A DNA stretch of 64,000 nt from contig NC_059268.1 in the NCBI RefSeq assembly GCF_017591435.1, forward strand, positions 13,460,184-13,524,183, read 5' to 3'. Source of the stretch: Portunus trituberculatus. Its lineage: Eukaryota; Arthropoda; Malacostraca; Decapoda; Portunidae. The position numbers and the translations under genes were made by a program. Of the stretch, positions 1 to 14,253 are shown piece by piece. A model generated the notes under the pieces. That model saw nothing but the letters and a program-made list of their open reading frames with translations, made no database searches and had not been told where the DNA came from. How positions within the stretch are numbered: position 1 is the stretch's first letter; the number at the start of each line of letters is the position of its first letter.

Positions 1-389
1 GTTTATATGATTACGTGCCTCAGGTGCTGAATTCACGCTCATTCTCGGCAAGGTAAACGCGTGTCGGTAGGGCGATAACGGCGAGTGCTGGCAGGGAGCG
101 AGGGGAACTTTTTCCTCCTTATCTCCTCCTGAAGGCAGAGTGTAGAGCAGCGTTAATAGGCGAGCAAACAGCGGATTAGCGCGATGAGGACGGCTATAAA
201 AAATCTGTAATGTGTCTAGGCTGACGGGCTCATAATGAGAACTGAGGAAGCACAATCTTTCGGAAGCACGTTTAGATGATCCTTACAGAAGCACTTATCG
301 TCTGTTGTGTATGACGTGAGCAGCATGCCACTGTATTCCTAAACGCCTCGTCGCCTGATCTCTTACACTTAACAGACTGTAATGAGGGC

Positions 390-480
390 TATTTAAAGTT
401 TTCATTGACGTTTTTTGTGATTCTAGTGATTGGTTAACGTGGGTTTTGTATTAATTTATGGAAAACCACCCTTGAGAACG
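390..480. repeat. Candidate dispersed repeat, copy 1 of 3
   Basis: This segment holds the motif GTGATTCTAGTGATTGG followed by GTTAACG and a T-rich stretch. Similar sequence recurs near 10,070-10,165 and 50,145-50,245. The three copies are diverged and their ends cannot be fixed by eye, so the family is a suspicion from short shared words, not an alignment. Confidence 0.35.
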
Positions 481-504
481 CCACTCAAATCACAATCTAT
501 CAGT

Positions 505-715
505 TTAAGCCCTTTAGTACCAGAACACGTTTTCATATTTACTGTGCTTTCTATTTGGTGATTTTATACAGATTCAGAAACTTATGTGGGGTTAGAATAT
601 TGAAGACTGTGGCCATTATTCTTCTTACCTTGATAAACCTTTCCTAATGTAAATAGAATCGTCTAATCATACCTAAAACTCGAGGTAAAAATGCGTCTCA
701 GTACTGAAAGGGTTT
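505..715 (+). mobile_element. TTAA-ended MITE, copy 1
   Basis: A ~211-bp element with terminal inverted repeats. The left end reads TTAAGCCCTTTAGTACC and the right end CAGTACTGAAAGGGTTTTG, so the two ends are near reverse complements. The interior has the family landmarks in order: GGTGATTTTATACAG, TTCAGAAACTTATGTGGGG, GTGGCCATTATTCTTCT, TAGAATCGTCTAATCATACC and AAAACTCGAGGTAAAAATGCGTC. The right flank has lost its TTAA. It has no coding capacity. A TTAA target and CCC-type termini suggest a non-autonomous piggyBac derivative; that assignment is inference. Confidence 0.8.
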
Positions 716-1040
716 TGAGTTATTCCTGGAACAGAATGGAGCAATCTTAGAAACACGTGGTAATCGTCATCTCTGTTGCCAATGGAAATAATCCTGAGCG
801 AAAAAAAAAAAGCTTTCAAGAATATGACCGACCAAGGTTAAGGCAATCAGCATCTTCAGCATTGCATTTGGCCTACCAGAATTTCCTTTCCTACACTTCC
901 TCTCAACTGGGTCTTTTGCATTAGATGTTTTCGCTTATCGCTAACCCGGACGTAGTGTTTAACAAGTCTATTGGTAGTATTTGTTCAGTGGTGTTCTGCT
1001 GTTCTTTTTCTTTCAACCACTAGAATGGAAAATGGTAGCT
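716..1040. other. Unassigned sequence
   Basis: AT-rich single-copy-looking DNA with one poly(A) run near 800-811. No open frame of useful length and no repeat recognised. Confidence 0.5.
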
Positions 1041-1276
1041 CTTTCTCCTCCTCCTTTCCCTCCTCTTCTTCCTCGTCTTCCTCCTTTTCTTCCTCCTCCT
1101 CCTCCTCCTCCTCCTCCTCCTCCTCCTCCTCCTCCTCCTCCTCCTCCTCCTCCTCCTCCTCCTCCTCCTCCTCCTCCTAATCCTCTTCCTCTTCTTCCTA
1201 TTCCTCCTCCTCCTCCTCCTCCTCCTCCTCCTCCTCCTCCTCCTCCTCCTCCTCCTCCTCCTCCTCCTCCTCCTCC
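1041..1276. repeat. (TCC)n microsatellite, interrupted
   Basis: Nearly pure TCC triplets from about 1093 to 1178 and 1202 to 1276, separated by a degenerate CCTAATCCTCTTCC spacer, with an imperfect TTCC-rich lead-in. Open frames here translate to poly-Ser, poly-Pro or poly-Gly and are artefacts of the array. Confidence 0.97.
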
Positions 1277-1446
1277 TAGCAATTCAAGCACCTCACTTCC
1301 CATCACCCACCACCACCGCCTGACTCATTTTTCCGTCATCATAATGGATATAATTTTCCAATAATCACTTTTAATTCTGGGCATAATTGTGTCATTTGTA
1401 ATTTACTTCACGTGGGTGCAGTTTTGATACGAGTGGCTTGGTTGGG

Positions 1447-1512
1447 AAGAGGAGGAGGAGGAGGAGGAGGAGGAGGGGGAGAAGGAGGAGGGGGAAGAGG
1501 AGAGGGTGTTGG
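1447..1512. repeat. (GGA)n purine tract
   Basis: Imperfect GGA/GGG triplets. The run is the strand complement of the TCC array 170 bp upstream, so the two form a long imperfect inverted pair. Confidence 0.9.
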
Positions 1513-1670
1513 TGGAGGTAACGGCATGGATACAAGAATGGCCAGTGAGGGGAGAGAAGGAGAGAGGGGAGTGCCATGAGGGAAGAGACGTTGTGCTGAG
1601 TCTGTTGCCGCTTTCTTTCCCTTGAGCAGCACCTCCACCCCTGCCGCCCCCTCGCCTTTATCCGATTACT

Positions 1671-1671
<1 letters not shown>

Positions 1672-1745
<74 letters not shown>
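1672..1745. repeat. (CT)n microsatellite
   Basis: About 37 uninterrupted CT units. Confidence 0.98.
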
Positions 1746-1748
<3 letters not shown>

Positions 1749-1795
1749 GTGTGTGTGTAGAAGTGTCGGTGTGATTTTACTTCTATCCTGATCAG

Positions 1796-1860
1796 TACCA
1801 CCACCACCCAGTACCCACCTCCACCACCACCACCACCACCACCACCACCACCACCACCCA
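1796..1860. repeat. (CCA)n microsatellite
   Basis: CCA/CAC triplets with two short interruptions. It lies 50 bp after the CT array. Confidence 0.95.
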
Positions 1861-2174
1861 TCACGAATGACCGTCTAATCAAAATGTGACTCAGGAGAAC
1901 CATTAATAAGTGTGAGATGATTGGTTCTTGTTTGGCGCGGAAGTGGTGCGTGTTCCTGACTGAGCGGCGACGATAGATCACCGCCTTGACTATAGGGAGT
2001 TGAGGCGGCGTGGCCCTCCCGTGTGAGTGTGCCTAGATGTATTGCTCCCGCTGCCTGAGAAACCTTGTATGGCTGAAGATTGAGTTAGAGGTCCGGTGTG
2101 TGCAGGTGCTGTGCTGGCTGTTAGAACTGTTGTGTGTCTATTTTGCTAGTTTTTTTTTATTCTGTTTTGTTCAC

Positions 2175-2199
2175 GGTTAGGTTAGGTTAGGTTAGGTTA
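2175..2199. repeat. Interstitial TTAGG telomere-like repeat
   Basis: Five tandem GGTTA units ending in GGTTAA. TTAGG is the usual arthropod telomere repeat. The run is far too short to be a chromosome end and sits in ordinary sequence, so it is an interstitial patch. Looser TTAGG-like words recur at 2370-2397 and 2748-2775. Confidence 0.85.
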
Positions 2200-2294
2200 A
2201 TCTATTATGCTACACTGACCTATGCTGGATTAGTGTATGTCATGTTATGCTATGTGCTTTGGTTAGTGTAAGTTAGTTATATATTTCACTTCGC

Positions 2295-2311
2295 TTTTTT
2301 TTTTTTTTTTT
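2295..2311. repeat. Poly(T) run
   Basis: An uninterrupted run of 17 T. It is not clearly the tail of any recognised element. Confidence 0.9.
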
Positions 2312-2404
2312 CTCTTCTGTCTGTAAAATTGTCAAGGTCTAGGTTAGTTTGGCTTCGGTTGGGCTCTGTAAGGTTAGGTTAGATTTGGTTAGGTCACTTA
2401 ACAT

Positions 2405-2613
2405 GCGTGCTTTGGGGTCCGCGAGGTCTCCAAGCTCACGGGTTCGAATCCTGTCCACGGTCTGAGTGTAGGTTGGGCTTCCTCACTCAGGGCAACGGTT
2501 TCCTAGCGGGTGGGCTTTGAAGTTTGAGATAGGAGGTAACCCCAAAAAAGTACCCCCTTTAACCCAGAAATTCCCGTGAAAAGCCCACATGGTATAAAAA
2601 AAAAAAAAAAAAA
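2405..2613 (+). mobile_element. tRNA-derived SINE with poly(A) tail (5' end uncertain)
   Basis: A B-box-like promoter word GGGTTCGAATCCTG lies at about 2441-2454, followed by a unique body and a 17-base A run at 2596-2613. The A-box side is not recognisable, so the tRNA head is truncated or decayed. A tRNA-like head, a body and an A tail are the standard plan of a SINE moved by LINE machinery. It shares no body sequence with the three SINEs between 27 and 35 kb, so it is a separate family. It carries no coding sequence. Confidence 0.65.
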
Positions 2614-3137
2614 TTCAAATCTCAAGGAAAGCATGGAGGGAAAGCTATAAGAAGACACTATCATTTCATCTCGACTAAGGAAAACATGGAGGGGGAAACT
2701 AAAAGACACTGCAATTTTATCTCAACTGCAAAGTACAAGGCTCTGTAAGGTTAGGTTAGATTAGATTAGATTAAGTGACACTGCGTCACTTCAAATCTCA
2801 AGGAAAGCATGGAGGGAAAGCTACAACAAGACACTATAATTTCATCTCGGCAAAGGAAAACATGGAGGAGGAAACTAAAAGATACTGCAATTTTATCTCA
2901 ACCGGAAAGTACAAGAAGACGCCTCGATTTTACTTCAAGAAAAAAAAAAAAACCTGACGAAAAACTACTGAGACCTTGCAGTCTTACTTCAGGAAGGGAT
3001 GTAGAGAAAAGAACAACAATTTTAAGTCTACCAGGAACACAGTTAAGAAGAATTTTCAAGACAACGCATCACTTTTACCTGCGCAGATACACTGAAGAAA
3101 TACTACCTGAAGATGCCAAATTTCACCGCTGCCAGTA
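2614..3137 (+). repeat. Diverged ~50-bp minisatellite with a nested 176-bp duplication
   Basis: Units of about 50 bp repeat the pattern CTCAAGGAAA, CATGGAGGG, AAACTAAAAGACACTGC and AATTTTATCTCAACTG. The word TTCAAATCTCAAGGAAAGC at 2614 recurs at 2790, a 176-bp higher-order period, and a short TTAGG/TTAGA run (2748-2775) lies between the two copies. Units decay from about 2940 to 3137. An open frame at 2809-3138 (109 codons) crosses the array and is Arg/Lys/Thr-rich; I read it as incidental because the repeat length is not a steady multiple of three. Confidence 0.7.
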
Positions 3138-3222
3138 ACTATTGAAGCTCAGTGTTGTAATATAAAAAAAGGGGGGGCAAGGTATGTCCTTCTCAGGTAC
3201 ATATCCCTTTCTTTATTACTCC

Positions 3223-3410
3223 CAGGAACTATTTTTATATTTGTATTCATCTTTTTTATTTTTCTATCCTAATGAACCTAGGAACTATTTTTTTGTACTT
3301 GTAGTCATTTTTTGGTCTTAATTAACTAACTTTTCTATCGTAACTAATCCAAGAACTGTTTTGTATTTGTAGTCATATTTTTATTGTTTATCTATCCTAA
3401 CTTCTTATGA
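3223..3410. repeat. Imperfect tandem repeat, three units of 57-72 bp
   Basis: AGGAACTATTTTT starts at 3223 and 3280 and a variant AGAACTGTTTT at 3352. Each is followed by TTTGTAGTCAT-like words and a CTATCCTAA-like end. It is a decayed local duplication. Confidence 0.65.
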
Positions 3411-3505
3411 TTTTCCCTCCTTGCTGAGATAAAATTGTAACCCTTCCAGTGTCTTTTGGTGCGATCCTTACAGAGTTGAAATTTTGGAGTCTTCTCTTTA
3501 GGTTT
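3411..3505 (-). repeat. Inverted copy of the ~50-bp minisatellite motif
   Basis: Read on the minus strand, this stretch contains CCAAAAGACACTGG and CAATTTTATCTCAGCAAGG, the same words that define the array at 2614-3137. It is one unit or slightly more in opposite orientation, 270 bp beyond the main array. Confidence 0.5.
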
Positions 3506-4151
3506 TCCCATTCTTCCTTTCTCTATTTGTGCCCCTCATAGTGAAGGGCCCAGTCAGTCTGATCAATGAAAGCAATCAGAAAGTAATTTATTCACTCTTG
3601 AAGAGCCAACCCAAAATTAAGGCATGATTAAACCCGAAGATCAGTTTCCTTTCCTTTCTTCTCTCCTCTCGAGCTGTTTTAGTCCATCCAGTTTGAGGGA
3701 ATAGAAATATCAGATAAAGAAATAGAAAAGGTTGAAACTTATTTTAATTTTAATCACGTAGTTAATCTTCATAAAAAGAACGAAAAGTACATGTTGCTAA
3801 TTGTGACTAAAGGCTGTGTTGTTTGCCTTCATTATTCCCTTCTATGAGGCAGTTTGCTTCACTTAATGGGGTAATGAGGCCGATGTTTAGCGGCCGTGTG
3901 GGTGGTGCTAATTGTGGCAAGCGTTAGTGCTGGTGCGTCGCTGCCTTGGAAGGAGAAGAGACCCACCTTAATTTCCTATAACTATTCTGTAGCTGTACCT
4001 TGCCTTGCCTGTAGACAGAACCAGCCCTACTGTTCCTTGGTGCTCATGATTCTGCTAGGAGGAAACTGTTAGTAAGATGCAGTTTAATTTACATGTTATC
4101 GAGTCATATTCAGTGTTTTCTTTCCTTTTCCAGTATCTATACAGTAATTCC
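3506..4151. other. Unassigned sequence
   Basis: Moderately AT-rich DNA with no repeat, RNA or coding signal that I can recognise. Confidence 0.5.
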
Positions 4152-4341
4152 TTAACCCCTTCAATACCATGACTCGTTTTCATGTTTATTCTGCTATCTT
4201 TTTGGTGATTTTATATAGCTTCAGAAACTTTTGTGGGGGATTAATCTTCTGACCTCCACAGACTCCTCCTAATGTCACTAGAATCGTCTAATCGTACGCA
4301 AATCTCAAGGTAAAATTGTGTCCCAGTACTGAAGGGGTTAA
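4152..4341 (+). mobile_element. TTAA-ended MITE, copy 2
   Basis: Both ends are intact: TTAACCCCTTCAATACCATG on the left and CAGTACTGAAGGGGTTAA on the right, with TTAA outermost on each side. At 190 bp it is shorter than full-length copies (~215 bp) because about 22 bp is missing after GTGGGGGATTA, where other copies carry the GAAGACTCTGGCCATTAAT block. Confidence 0.88.
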
Positions 4342-4651
4342 GGAGCCACGTAATGAAAGGCTAGGAAAAAAAACACTAAAACAAAGACGAAAGGATAAAA
4401 AGAAGAATTCGTATCAAAACACAATCAAATAAAAATCAGTGAGGAAAGAGAAACTAAAAAAAAAAAATATTCATAAATGTGATTGCAAAAACAGAAAATG
4501 AAATAAAATAACATAAACAAATTAAATGCAGTCAAACCTGATTTTGTTTATACGTTAACGTGAAATGGAGAAGAGAGGAGGAGAGGAGTTCACTTTGCCA
4601 CCTAACGTCTCTTTCCCTTCATGAAGACTCGATCCTACCTGTCTTGTCGCA

Positions 4652-4770
4652 GAGAGAGAGAGAGAGAGAGAGAGTGAGAGTGAGAGTGAGTTGAGTGTGT
4701 TTGAGCGTAATTAAAAAGTACAGGTAGAGAGGAGGAGGAGGAGGAGGAAGAGGAGGTGGAGTTGGAGTTG
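4652..4770. repeat. (GA)n with GTGAGA variants, then (GGA)n
   Basis: A GA run at 4652-4673 grades into GAGTGA repeats to 4691. A second purine tract of GGA triplets follows at about 4729-4760. Confidence 0.9.
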
Positions 4771-4849
4771 GTGGCGGTCGCGGGGGAGAAAATATGAGCA
4801 GTCTTTTATAAACCTAATTATACCTTATCCTAAAGCCTAGAAATTAATG

Positions 4850-6398
<1,549 letters not shown>

Positions 6399-6419
6399 TT
6401 TTTTTTTTTTTTTTTTTTT
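6399..6419. repeat. Poly(T) run
   Basis: 21 consecutive T. It could be the tail of a minus-strand retroelement, but the flanks are not recognisable. Confidence 0.9.
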
Positions 6420-7134
6420 GTCACTTTTTCTCTGTATCACCAACCAAGAAATTTCATGTCATTTGTGGTGCTTGTAAATATCTTTTCTTCCCAATGCCAT
6501 TCTGCTGTCTTTATTAATGTGACATGAACTAATTCGTAACAGATAACTATCAGCGCCTAAATGAACTTACTATCGCTCTGAACAAGTATATCCAAGGGAG
6601 TTCTTAATTATACAATAACAAAATGCATCTCTTTGACATTATTCTACCCTCTAACTACATTGATATCACCTACATTAGCGAACTGTGGGCGTGAATACTA
6701 ATTTGTGAGAGGCTGAACCACTGTAGGTGTGGCAAAGCGTAAAATATTAGCGGCAATAACGAGTAGAAGACTTGTTAAAAGGCTAATATTATTCACTCAC
6801 CTAGTGTGTAATGAATAACAAGCGGGTTAGCGGCGTTGTGTTCTCATATTTTCACTTTGCAGTTACATGTATATATTTATGAATTTTGGAATGAAATGCT
6901 CGCCGGTAAACAGGATAAGTAGAGTAAGCTATGGGAGGAATACGTCAGGTTGAAGTTGTGTGATAGCCTTCGCCGAGATTGTCGATTGGTATTTCGGTAT
7001 TTCTTGCACTTCCTAGCATTATAAATCTAAACTGACCACCTGTTTGCGTTCTCGCCGATGGTTATGCTAGGAAGACAACTGCATAGAAAAATGACGACAA
7101 TAAATATGGAACAGCAACAATATTAATGAAAATT
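6420..7134. other. Unassigned sequence
   Basis: AT-rich with no signal recognised. Confidence 0.5.
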
Positions 7135-7135
7135 G

Positions 7136-7180
<45 letters not shown>

Positions 7181-7183
7181 ATG

Positions 7184-7222
<39 letters not shown>
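7135..7222. repeat. Compound (CTA)n(TAA)n microsatellite
   Basis: About 15 CTA triplets followed, after ATGA, by about 13 TAA triplets. The minus-strand frame here reads as poly-Leu and poly-Val and is an artefact. Confidence 0.97.
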
Positions 7223-10069
<2,847 letters not shown>

Positions 10070-10165
10070 GTTATTTAGGTTTTCAGTTGTATTTCCATGA
10101 TTCTAGTGATAGTTCAACGGATTCTTTATTATTGAGAAATGAACCTGATTCATTATACCCTTCAA
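10070..10165. repeat. Candidate dispersed repeat, copy 2 of 3
   Basis: Contains CATGATTCTAGTGATAG then GTTCAACGGATT, matching the segment at 390-480 and more weakly 50,145-50,245. Confidence 0.35.
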
Positions 10166-10642
10166 GTCCTCATCAGAGAAGACAGCGTTAAGAATCCAGG
10201 CGTCAGTGTCACCAGCCAGAGTGTGGAGTGGTGAGAGGTACTGGACTGGTGCAGCTGCTCTCCTTTACTGTGTTCTCGTCAGTCTTCTTACAAATCTGTC
10301 AGCACAAAAAAACAGACACAAGACAGTGTAAGTGGTCCAGCCCTCCTCGTCACGCCTCACTAACTTTTCCTTCAACAAGAAAAGAAAGAAAAAACTGAGG
10401 AGGTCGGGGCCTGTGGGGCAGGGCAGCTCAGCGGGGGAGGAAGCGAAGAGAGGGAGAAGCGAAAGTTTTCTCAATTGTCTGGAGGTTTTGTACCGGGTTC
10501 AGTGGTGTTCTGGTCAGCCCTCCCCGCCGATCACGCCGCCGCGCTCCTTCGTATTCTATTTGGTATTCTAGTCAAGGAGAAGATGCTAGTTGGCTTGTGC
10601 TTGTATTGTCGTGTGACTTGTTGATTACTTTTGTTTTTTAGG

Positions 10643-11045
10643 TGTTACGGCCCGCCCGTAACATACTCCACTATCATCCCCTCCTCCGCTTGTTACCTCG
10701 TTCGCCACCTCTCCGCCTCCCCTTCCACGCCACCGTCTCGTGAACCTTCCACGCCATCGTCTCATGAACCTTCCACGTCACCGTCTCATGAAGCCCCGCT
10801 ACTGTCCCGAAGTTGGATTCACGCGGCCCCATTCGACTCAACCGGAAGTGTTAAGCCAGCTCTTGGCTTTCTGGAAGTCAGTCGAGGTCCAGGCCTCAAC
10901 CAGTGAACACAACGCCTCTTGGACTATCGTGGGCTCTACCATCACCCGGCACTTCACCACTGCGACACGTCAAAAGTATCACTTCCCCTCGTCCGTTTTT
11001 TCCACATTGCCTCCATATAGGATTAGTATTATTGTTAGGTATTAA
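10643..11045 (+). mobile_element. Possible solo LTR or other element beginning with a 21-bp palindrome
   Basis: The segment opens with a hairpin: TGTTACGG, a five-base loop CCCGC, then CCGTAACA (10,643-10,663). TG-starting palindromic ends of this kind occur at the edges of some arthropod LTR retrotransposons. The next 400 bp is C-rich and unlike its AT-rich surroundings. I found no matching right end, primer-binding site, second LTR or target duplication, so the LTR reading and the right boundary are guesses. Confidence 0.3.
10721..10792 (+). repeat. 24-bp tandem repeat, three units
   Basis: Units begin CCTTCCACG at 10,721, 10,745 and 10,769, each ending GTCTCGTGAA or GTCTCATGAA. The 24-bp period keeps frame, so the overlapping 91-codon frame shows an eight-residue Ser/Pro/Glu repeat. 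Without an identified parent protein I do not call it a gene. Confidence 0.9.
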
Positions 11046-11098
11046 GTTGGGTTCTTTATTGGTGTATTTATTTCTGTTATATGTATATTTATGTCTGT

Positions 11099-11296
11099 TT
11101 CATATTATATCTATGTGAATGTCAGTTTCATGTTATATCTATGTGAATGTCAGTTTCATATTTCATGTTATATCTATGTGAATGTCAGTTTCATATTTCA
11201 TGTTATATCTATGTGAATGTTAGTTTCATATTCCATTTTATATCTGTGTATGTCAGTTTCATATTCCATGTTATATCTGTGTATGTCAGTTGAAAG
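11099..11296 (+). repeat. 35-bp minisatellite, about six units
   Basis: TTATATCTATGTGAATGTCA starts at 11,105, 11,133, 11,168 and 11,203 (the 11,203 unit ends GTTA). Variants with TTATATCTGTGTATGTCA start at 11,238 and 11,271. Spacing is 28, 35, 35, 35 and 33 bp. The last two units share the same four-base loss, a sign of stepwise unit duplication. Confidence 0.92.
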
Positions 11297-12480
11297 GCTC
11301 GCGAACTCGCATAGATCAACCATATGCATTTCATTTCGTGTCTTTTTCGTTTAATTGAGTGTTGATCAGCATAGAAAATCAGAAAAGATTAAAATATCGG
11401 AAAATTGTCAAGATATTTTTAATGCCTGAAGGAAAACTATATGACCACCGAGCCGAGCTGTGTAGTTTGTTGTCAAATATAAAAAAACGAAAATTTCTAA
11501 TGAAAAGCATGAAAATTTTAGTTAAGTTTTTTTTTTTATCTCAATTTGCATCTCCCAGAGTTGTTAACCAATTTTGATTAGTTTGTCTTCCAGGAAAGAG
11601 AAACATACAATGCAAACTCTGAACTCTGCCTAGAAGACATTTATTATAACTTTCCGTAGAAGTGAAATATTTGCAATTGTTCTTTTACGCAAAATTAAAA
11701 GAAAAAAAAATGAACTCTGACTTTTCTTCACCTATATAAATTTGCTGTTTTTAACCCTTTTTTTTCAAATTAATTTCCCGTTCCACGAAACTTAAAAGAG
11801 CACGGTGCCTGCAGGTGCGGTGCGCGTGCTGTGTGCACCTGCTGCGTGTTGCCTGGTGGGCTGGGAAGCGTGTGTTCCTGTGATCAAGGGAGCATAAAGC
11901 AATTTACAGGAAAGTGCTCCAATGAATACAATACTACTGAGTGGTGAGATGCCGCGTGAGGGACTTCATAAAATATTCATTAACATTTTTGTCCATTTTT
12001 TTTTTCTCGTGTTCAGAGAAACAGATGGACCACATTGAAAGGTGCTTCTCTCACACTGCCAGTGTCTGCGTGGGAGACGAAATTTGACTGCAGTAAGCGT
12101 GTCTAGTTAAAGTTTGCGTTCCTTTTAAGCCAACCTTTCATCTCATCTGCACATCGAATGAAAGTGTAAAAACGAAATGTTGTAAATTTCTTGTTCTTAT
12201 ATCATCACCGCAGATCACAACTTCCTGTTATTTGCGTTTGATGTTTTCATATTTAGAGAAGTATATATAAATGTTTTTCCTTTCATGAATGTTGTGGGTT
12301 TTGTTGTTTTTACGTTGGCGTGCTGGCATGAAGTAATTTTGCGTAATTTATTTATAACAGTAATTTTTGCAGTGCACATTTTTACCCTAAAGCTGAACTG
12401 CCACCGCCTTTGTTTTGTCTTGATGTGTGTGTTGGTTAAAAACATAAAAAAACAAACAAACTGGATGTTCATTTTCTGTC

Positions 12481-12483
<3 letters not shown>
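11297..12483. other. Unassigned sequence
   Basis: AT-rich with several short A or T runs (11,529, 11,700, 11,998). No gene, RNA or repeat family recognised. Confidence 0.5.

Positions 12484-12559
<76 letters not shown>
12484..12559. repeat. (CA)n microsatellite
   Basis: About 38 CA units. Thr-His and Val-Cys frames across it are artefacts. Confidence 0.98.
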
Positions 12560-12560
<1 letters not shown>

Positions 12561-13085
12561 ATTAACCTACCAAGAAGCCGAGCAACAGGACATTAAGAAG
12601 ACGTGCCTGGCTTGGTGATCAGGGAGTCCCACAGCCATCTCGGCGTTCATCATCTCACCAAGTCGTAGGAGTCGTGCTGTCTGTCTGAATGAACATCAAT
12701 TTGCCGTCCACTTATTCCTCCCCTTTTATTACACATAAAAAAAAAATATATATACCAGATACCTTAATTTTTATTGTAGCCTTATTTCCTAAGCAAGGTC
12801 GTGTATGAAAATGTTGAGTTTTGAGTATTTTTTTTGACTCTATCAGTATTTTCTCTCATTTTCTTGTATTTACTTGTGTGGTCACGTGAGTTCGTTCTTC
12901 CTTGGGAGCTGTGAGGGAAATTGGATTCACCCAGGACTAGGAGTAAGATGAGTCGCTTGTTTTTGAGTCCCAGATCACGTTGTCTAGTAGAGTAAGTCGG
13001 GGCAATCTGTATTCCCTCGCTGCTGCTGTTGTGCTATAGTGTGGTGTCTTTCTTGTATTCTCTGATGTGTTGTTGTTCTATATAT

Positions 13086-13227
13086 CTTAAGGTGTCTCGT
13101 CAAAAGGAACAGCGTATGAAAACTGCTTACTACATTTATCGTTTGCCAAGTTATGTCTTAAGGTGTCTCATCAAAAGGAACAGAGTATGAAAACTGCTTA
13201 CTACATTTATCGTTTGCCAAGTTATGT
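13086..13227 (+). repeat. 71-bp tandem duplication, two units
   Basis: Unit 1 (13,086-13,156) and unit 2 (13,157-13,227) both begin CTTAAGGTGTCTC and end GTTTGCCAAGTTATGT. I see only two mismatches, both G or C to A, so the duplication is recent compared with other local repeats. Confidence 0.95.
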
Positions 13228-14253
13228 AGATTGTCACTTGATCAGAGGACTAAGGCTCGTATTTAGAAACACTGCTCAATCACTACAACACAGAGATGAT
13301 AAGGTGGCATCTCAAAATTGTTCAAGTTCATAGTGAAAAAAATCTTATGTCAACAATAACCGTGTAAATACCCTTAAAAGTTCGTGCCAGTTTACCTGCA
13401 GCTGTTTGAATGTAGTAGAAGTGCGGCACAGAAGTATTTTAGAATATACTCCTAAAGAATGAAAGAAGACGTAAAAATATAGGGAGTGAGTGCAAAATGT
13501 TACTCGACTGGCGTTGACTCCACTACCAAATCCTTTAATTTAATATTCGTGGGGCGCGTGTTATCGTGGCCCTTCATTGAGGCGCCTTTGGTTCAGCTGC
13601 GGTAGTTTGCGTGACAATTATCGGTGAAAGGCAAACAAGATTGGGATATTGATGTCTGAGCACCCGTTTAGTAGAAGTCGGTGAGGATGAGCCTGGGTGG
13701 AAATCTTGGTTGTAAGTCAGGCTTCCCTTGGTTATCATCCTTATCATGATTATCATCTTACTCTTTGATCTCTGATTTTTTCTTTCTATTTTTTTCTTAG
13801 TCGTGATCAGTCTCCACAGCCTTCAGGAACGATAAAAAAGAAAGTCAGCGTCAGGGTAGCAAGTCCTGTGAAGGTTAAGGTCGCGAGGGCTATTAATTTG
13901 TTAGATATCATTAGGAAGACACCAGCAACAGCTTGAATAAGTCGGATGGAGTCTATCAAAATTGAATTTTTTGATTGAGACAGACAAAAAGCTGAGCGTT
14001 TCCAAATATAGGAGATGATATTTGTGTCATTTATAGTAAACCATTGAGAAAGAAAAAACAGAAGGAAAACAAAAATTTTTGCGACAGTGGAGAATATAAA
14101 AGGAACTTGTTGCGTAGAAATGTTGAAGGGATTATGAAATTCAGAAGGCAGAAGACTACGTTATCTTTCCTTTGTCATTTTTCTTATGTTTGCTAACAAG
14201 AAAGTAAGAGGAATTCAAATCTTTCTACCAGTGGAATTGTAGAAAATAAGGGA
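13228..14253. other. Unassigned sequence
   Basis: Mixed composition with no recognised signal. Confidence 0.5.

Noticed and set aside
2175..2199. Chromosome end or subtelomere
   Set aside because: Only five TTAGG units in ordinary sequence, with similar short patches elsewhere in the window.
2809..3138. 109-codon frame over the minisatellite
   Set aside because: The ~50-bp unit does not keep frame from unit to unit, so the frame is incidental.
10631..10906. 91-codon frame with an eight-residue Ser/Pro/Glu repeat
   Set aside because: The repeat keeps frame, but two other frames are open over parts of the same segment and no start context, partner exon or homologue is visible.
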